Assembly (NCBI GenBank): GCA_021813585.1 | Contig: JAKAJV010000048.1 | Coordinates: 62,001-126,000, forward strand | Direction: 5' to 3' | Length of the DNA stretch: 64,000 nt | DNA from: Bacteroidota bacterium | Lineage (GTDB): Bacteria > Bacteroidota > Ignavibacteria > Ignavibacteriales > Ignavibacteriaceae | Shown here: positions 61,420 through 64,000 of the stretch, one piece after another | How the letters are laid out: each line of letters opens with the position of its first letter | How positions within the stretch are numbered: the stretch's first letter is position 1 | Made by a program: the position numbers and the translations under genes | The notes under the pieces: generated by a model | The model's database searches: none | The model's input: the letters and a program-made list of their open reading frames with translations, nothing else | Told to the model about the DNA's origin: nothing

Positions 61420-61518
61420 TTACAGCCAGTACGAATTGCAAAATTTATTTCTGTAAAATATTTTTTTCGCAATATCGATAAGCAGCAAATCAAGACATCT
61501 TAAAATTTTTTTCCTCAT
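61420..61518 (-). CDS. Possible 32-residue small protein after uxaE
   Basis: The frame starts at 61518, 14 bases beyond the uxaE stop, with AGAGGA about 10 bases before ATG, and ends at TAA 61420-61422. The product (MRKKILRCLDLLLIDIAKKIF... ending NSYWL) is basic with one hydrophobic stretch and no known family. The ribosome binding site and position favour translation, but a chance frame cannot be excluded. Confidence 0.25.
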   Translation of the reverse strand: MRKKILRCLDLLLIDIAKKIFYRNKFCNSYWL

Positions 61519-61532
61519 CGTTTTATTTCCTC

Positions 61533-63095
61533 TTAATTCTTAAACGGATCCAAATGCTTACGGAAGTGGGCGATTAGGAACTTATAGTGCAGGTCCTCGT
61601 TTGCATTCAGACACTTGTATATTCTTTCCCTGAATAAATATTTCCCTTCAGTATCTTTTTCGGTTAATACTCTTCCGTAAGTTACATGAAGCACCTGCCG
61701 CACATCATTGGAATTAAACAAGCCTTCAAGCTCCGCGTCCTTATATTCTTTTGCAGGCTTAATTCTCTTTAGATCGGCGGATACATGATAAGTTTTTTTC
61801 TCATCCTCATAAAGTCCGGCTGCAAAATCCAGAATCTGCCTGAATAAAGCCGGGTCTTTAGCCGCAACAACTTTCAGCGCTTCAAGGTAGCTTGTACCGG
61901 CGGTCTTTACATGCGTCTTGCAAAGATTAAGCGAGCCGATAACCCGGTATGCACCAAACTTATCGCTGCCTGAGTGAAGGCTTATTTTATAGAATCCGAA
62001 ATGACTGGCTATCTTTGCATGTTTCTCATACTCTCTTTTGAATACATCCAGGTCGCCCTTATAATCTATGCCTTTTTCAAAGTCGCCTATAAACCTAGGC
62101 GCCAGACTAATAAACTTTACGCCAAGCCTCGTCAGTTCATTTACAATAAAGAAGTGCTCGAACGGCGAAGTAACAGTATCGGTCTCGTCAATCGAGACTT
62201 CTATTTCATAATCCGTATCAGGATATTTAGCGCGCATGTACTCAAACAGATTTTTAATATTAGCCAAAGCTTTGCCGTACTTCAAAACTGCGTAAAGTAC
62301 CTCAAGCTCGGAAGCTTCAATTACAAAAGTGTCGTCAACTTTAAGCTTTTGATCTTTGTATCTTTTCAAAAGTGAATCCGACCTGTCGTTTAATTCATTC
62401 CACGGCAGAGCTTCAATCCTCTCCAGAACTTCATCTTTAGATAAAGCATCAACGCCGTTCACTACGTAATCGCTCGGATCGAAAGTGAATGTCTTAAAAC
62501 CAGCATTAATTAATCTGTCAATGTCTCCGGAAGTTTTTAAATGATCTGCATCTGCGCCAAAGCCTTCTTTAAATCCTTCCTGAAAGACTGCCCAAACTGC
62601 AGCGTCCATTACCTCTCCGGGAGTTCTATTGGTTCTAGTTAATTCTCTAATCGACTGCTGCGCAAACACCGGTCTGAACTTGTATCCCCTCAATGCCCGG
62701 ATATGTCCGGCGTTTGCAAGCCCAAGCCTGTCGCCGAATCCAAACGAGTCGTTTAATCCCATCGGCACTGCGCGGGTGAATGGAAACATTTCCTGAATAG
62801 CCAGTGAGTTATGATGGCTCAACGGGCATCTTTTAATAACTGCGTTTTTGCCGCGGTTTTTTGAATCGATAATTTCACCTTCGAATTTTTTTAAAGCATC
62901 TTTGTCCCCGGCATCCGCAGCCGCAAAAAGATACTTTATCCCATCTTCATGCCCGATAAAAAGAACCAGGCTGTAAGATTCCGTTACCGAAGCAGGATAG
63001 TAATCGGTATTTTCAAATCCGTTTAACTTAGCTAACTCGTTATCGCCTTCAACGTAATCTTTAAATAGATAGGATTTTATAGTTTCACTTTTCAT
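61533..63095 (-). CDS. uxaE: Tagaturonate epimerase
   Basis: A 520-residue protein of the UxaE family, which interconverts D-tagaturonate and D-fructuronate so that galacturonate can enter the mannonate branch. Long conserved stretches are seen: MFPFTRAVPMGLNDSFGFGDRLGLANAGHI, FAQQSIRELTRTNRTPGEVMDAA, FGADADHLKT and YKISLHSGSDKFGAYRV, with His and Asp residues suited to metal binding. Length is typical. It follows the ExuT-like transporter by 50 bases and is upstream of the fructuronate reductase. Uronate isomerase (UxaC), needed before it, is not in the window. Confidence 0.88.
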   Translation of the reverse strand: MKSETIKSYLFKDYVEGDNELAKLNGFENTDYYPASVTESYSLVLFIGHEDGIKYLFAAADAGDKDALKKFEGEIIDSKNRGKNAVIKRCPLSHHNSLAIQEMFPFTRAVPMGLNDSFGFGDRLGLANAGHIRALRGYKFRPVFAQQSIRELTRTNRTPGEVMDAAVWAVFQEGFKEGFGADADHLKTSGDIDRLINAGFKTFTFDPSDYVVNGVDALSKDEVLERIEALPWNELNDRSDSLLKRYKDQKLKVDDTFVIEASELEVLYAVLKYGKALANIKNLFEYMRAKYPDTDYEIEVSIDETDTVTSPFEHFFIVNELTRLGVKFISLAPRFIGDFEKGIDYKGDLDVFKREYEKHAKIASHFGFYKISLHSGSDKFGAYRVIGSLNLCKTHVKTAGTSYLEALKVVAAKDPALFRQILDFAAGLYEDEKKTYHVSADLKRIKPAKEYKDAELEGLFNSNDVRQVLHVTYGRVLTEKDTEGKYLFRERIYKCLNANEDLHYKFLIAHFRKHLDPFKN

Positions 63096-63145
63096 ATAAA
63101 CACCTTAGTTTAAAACATTTACCCTTTTTGTTAAATGATAATTAA

Positions 63146-64000
63146 TTAAATTTTCGCAGGTTCCATTTTAGGAACAAGCAAATGGAAGATTAAAAGAGCA
63201 ACCAGGTAAGCGGACCCGCAAACAATAAATAATACTATATATTGCCCGCCGGTAATTTGTAGAATTAAACCGGCAAGCAGTGCTATAAGCATACCGCCTA
63301 TTGAGCCAGCCATTCCGCCTAAACCGACTACTGAGCCGACTGCTTTTTTGGGGAACATATCCGATGCCGTAGTAAATATATTTGCGGACCAGCCCTGATG
63401 CGCTGCCGCAGCCAGCCCTATCAGCAATACCGCCCACCATTCCGGAACTACCGACGCAAAAACAATAGGAACTACCAGCAGAGCACAAACAAGCATTACT
63501 ATCTTTCTTCCTTTGTTTATCGTCCATCCTTTCTTTATAAAAAGACCGGACAGCCAGCCGCCTCCTATACTGCCCACACTCGTCATCGTATAAATTACAA
63601 CCAGCGGCAAGCCCAGCTGCGCAAGATCGAGCCCGTACCTTTCGTTTAAGAACTTGGGGAGCCAGTAAAGATAGAACCACCAGATGGGATCCGTTAAAAA
63701 CTTTCCTATAATAAAAGCCCACGTCTGTTTATATTTTAGAAGACTAAGCCACGGAATTTTAACTATCTCTTCTTCGGTAGGATCGCTGTTTATATATGCA
63801 AGCTCCTCCTTGGAAACTTTCTTATGCCTCTCCGGGATTTCGTACATCCATATCCACAGAGCTACCCAGATAAAACCGAGCAAGCCCGTAAAAATAAAAG
63901 CCTCCTGCCAGCCCCAGGTTAATGTAAGCCAGGGTACAACAATAGGCGCTACTACTGCACCTATGTTCGCACCTGAATTAAAAATTCCCGTAGCCAGCGC
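63146..64000 (-). CDS. ExuT-like MFS hexuronate transporter, N-terminus outside the window
   Basis: 285 residues of a major facilitator are visible; the frame runs open to the window edge (first visible residues ALATGIFNSGANIGAVVAPIVVPWLTL), so the first four or so helices and the start codon are missing. The remainder has DPIWWFYLYWLPKFLNERYGLDL and PKKAVGSVVGLGGMAGSIGG, as in ExuT/anion:cation symporters, and aligns with the carrier at 433-1707. Placed before uxaE, it is the probable importer for galacturonate or glucuronate. A TTG inside the frame at 63883 is not a likely start because homology continues upstream of it. Confidence 0.88.
   Translation of the reverse strand, partial: ALATGIFNSGANIGAVVAPIVVPWLTLTWGWQEAFIFTGLLGFIWVALWIWMYEIPERHKKVSKEELAYINSDPTEEEIVKIPWLSLLKYKQTWAFIIGKFLTDPIWWFYLYWLPKFLNERYGLDLAQLGLPLVVIYTMTSVGSIGGGWLSGLFIKKGWTINKGRKIVMLVCALLVVPIVFASVVPEWWAVLLIGLAAAAHQGWSANIFTTASDMFPKKAVGSVVGLGGMAGSIGGMLIALLAGLILQITGGQYIVLFIVCGSAYLVALLIFHLLVPKMEPAKI

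Noticed and set aside
1-64000. Insertion sequences, prophage, tRNA or rRNA genes
   Set aside because: No transposase, integrase or phage frame and no recognisable tRNA or rRNA sequence was found on either strand.

Overview
The window looks like a chromosomal segment from a member of the Ignavibacteria / Bacteroidota-Chlorobiota lineage. Six proteins end in a type IX secretion system (T9SS) type A sorting domain with the PNPF(N)P signature. Three very large ones end in a related VPNP(Y/F) variant. There are three PorV-like outer-membrane proteins and three TonB-dependent receptors with N-terminal carboxypeptidase-D-like domains. A few upstream regions match the Bacteroidetes promoter form TTG-N17-20-TAnnTTTG. 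Core T9SS genes (gldK/L/M/N, sprA), rRNA, tRNA, CRISPR and intact transposons were not seen. The taxonomic call is an inference from protein style only.

The window is almost wholly devoted to polysaccharide and sugar-acid catabolism and falls into four blocks. Block A (433-23608, all minus strand) is an alginate-type locus. It holds a TonB receptor, a T9SS protein, a PorV-like protein and an OmpP1-like porin, then two G8-like surface proteins, a PL6 lyase and an unassigned beta-helix protein. KDPG aldolase, KDG kinase, a GntR/FadR regulator, a DEH-reductase-like SDR, a PL17 oligoalginate lyase, the ring-opening cupin KdgF and an ExuT-like transporter follow. Together they would take alginate through unsaturated uronate, DEH, KDG and KDPG to pyruvate and glyceraldehyde-3-phosphate. 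Block B (24683-32345, plus strand) diverges from A across about 1.07 kb. It encodes PorV-like, TonB receptor, T9SS protein and an IPT/TIG lipoprotein, with no enzyme to reveal the substrate.

Block C (32391-54299, minus strand) is an alpha-glucan (probably dextran) system. A parvulin, a membrane-anchored solute-binding protein, a histidine kinase and a sigma-54-type response regulator precede an SGLT-like symporter, TonB receptor, 1192-residue T9SS protein, PorV-like protein and a starch-binding-like surface protein. After a terminator come an (alpha/alpha)6 glycosidase with a carbohydrate-binding module and a GH66 dextranase-type enzyme. Block D (54651-64000, minus strand) is a hexuronate locus: a second ExuT-like transporter cut by the window edge, tagaturonate epimerase UxaE, a fructuronate-reductase-type SDR, a LarA-family nickel racemase/epimerase, a PPi-type phosphofructokinase, a HAD hydrolase, a broken RelE/ParE toxin gene and 6-phosphogluconate dehydrogenase.

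Two things stand out. First, the same trio (TonB receptor, 700-1200-residue T9SS protein, PorV-like protein) occurs three times with no SusD, suggesting an uptake or assembly module in which a T9SS-sorted protein takes the usual SusD place. Second, the window is peppered with short-word inverted repeats and GC-rich palindromes. Several lie in frame inside the coding sequence of T9SS sorting domains, and others sit immediately after the stop codons of such genes.
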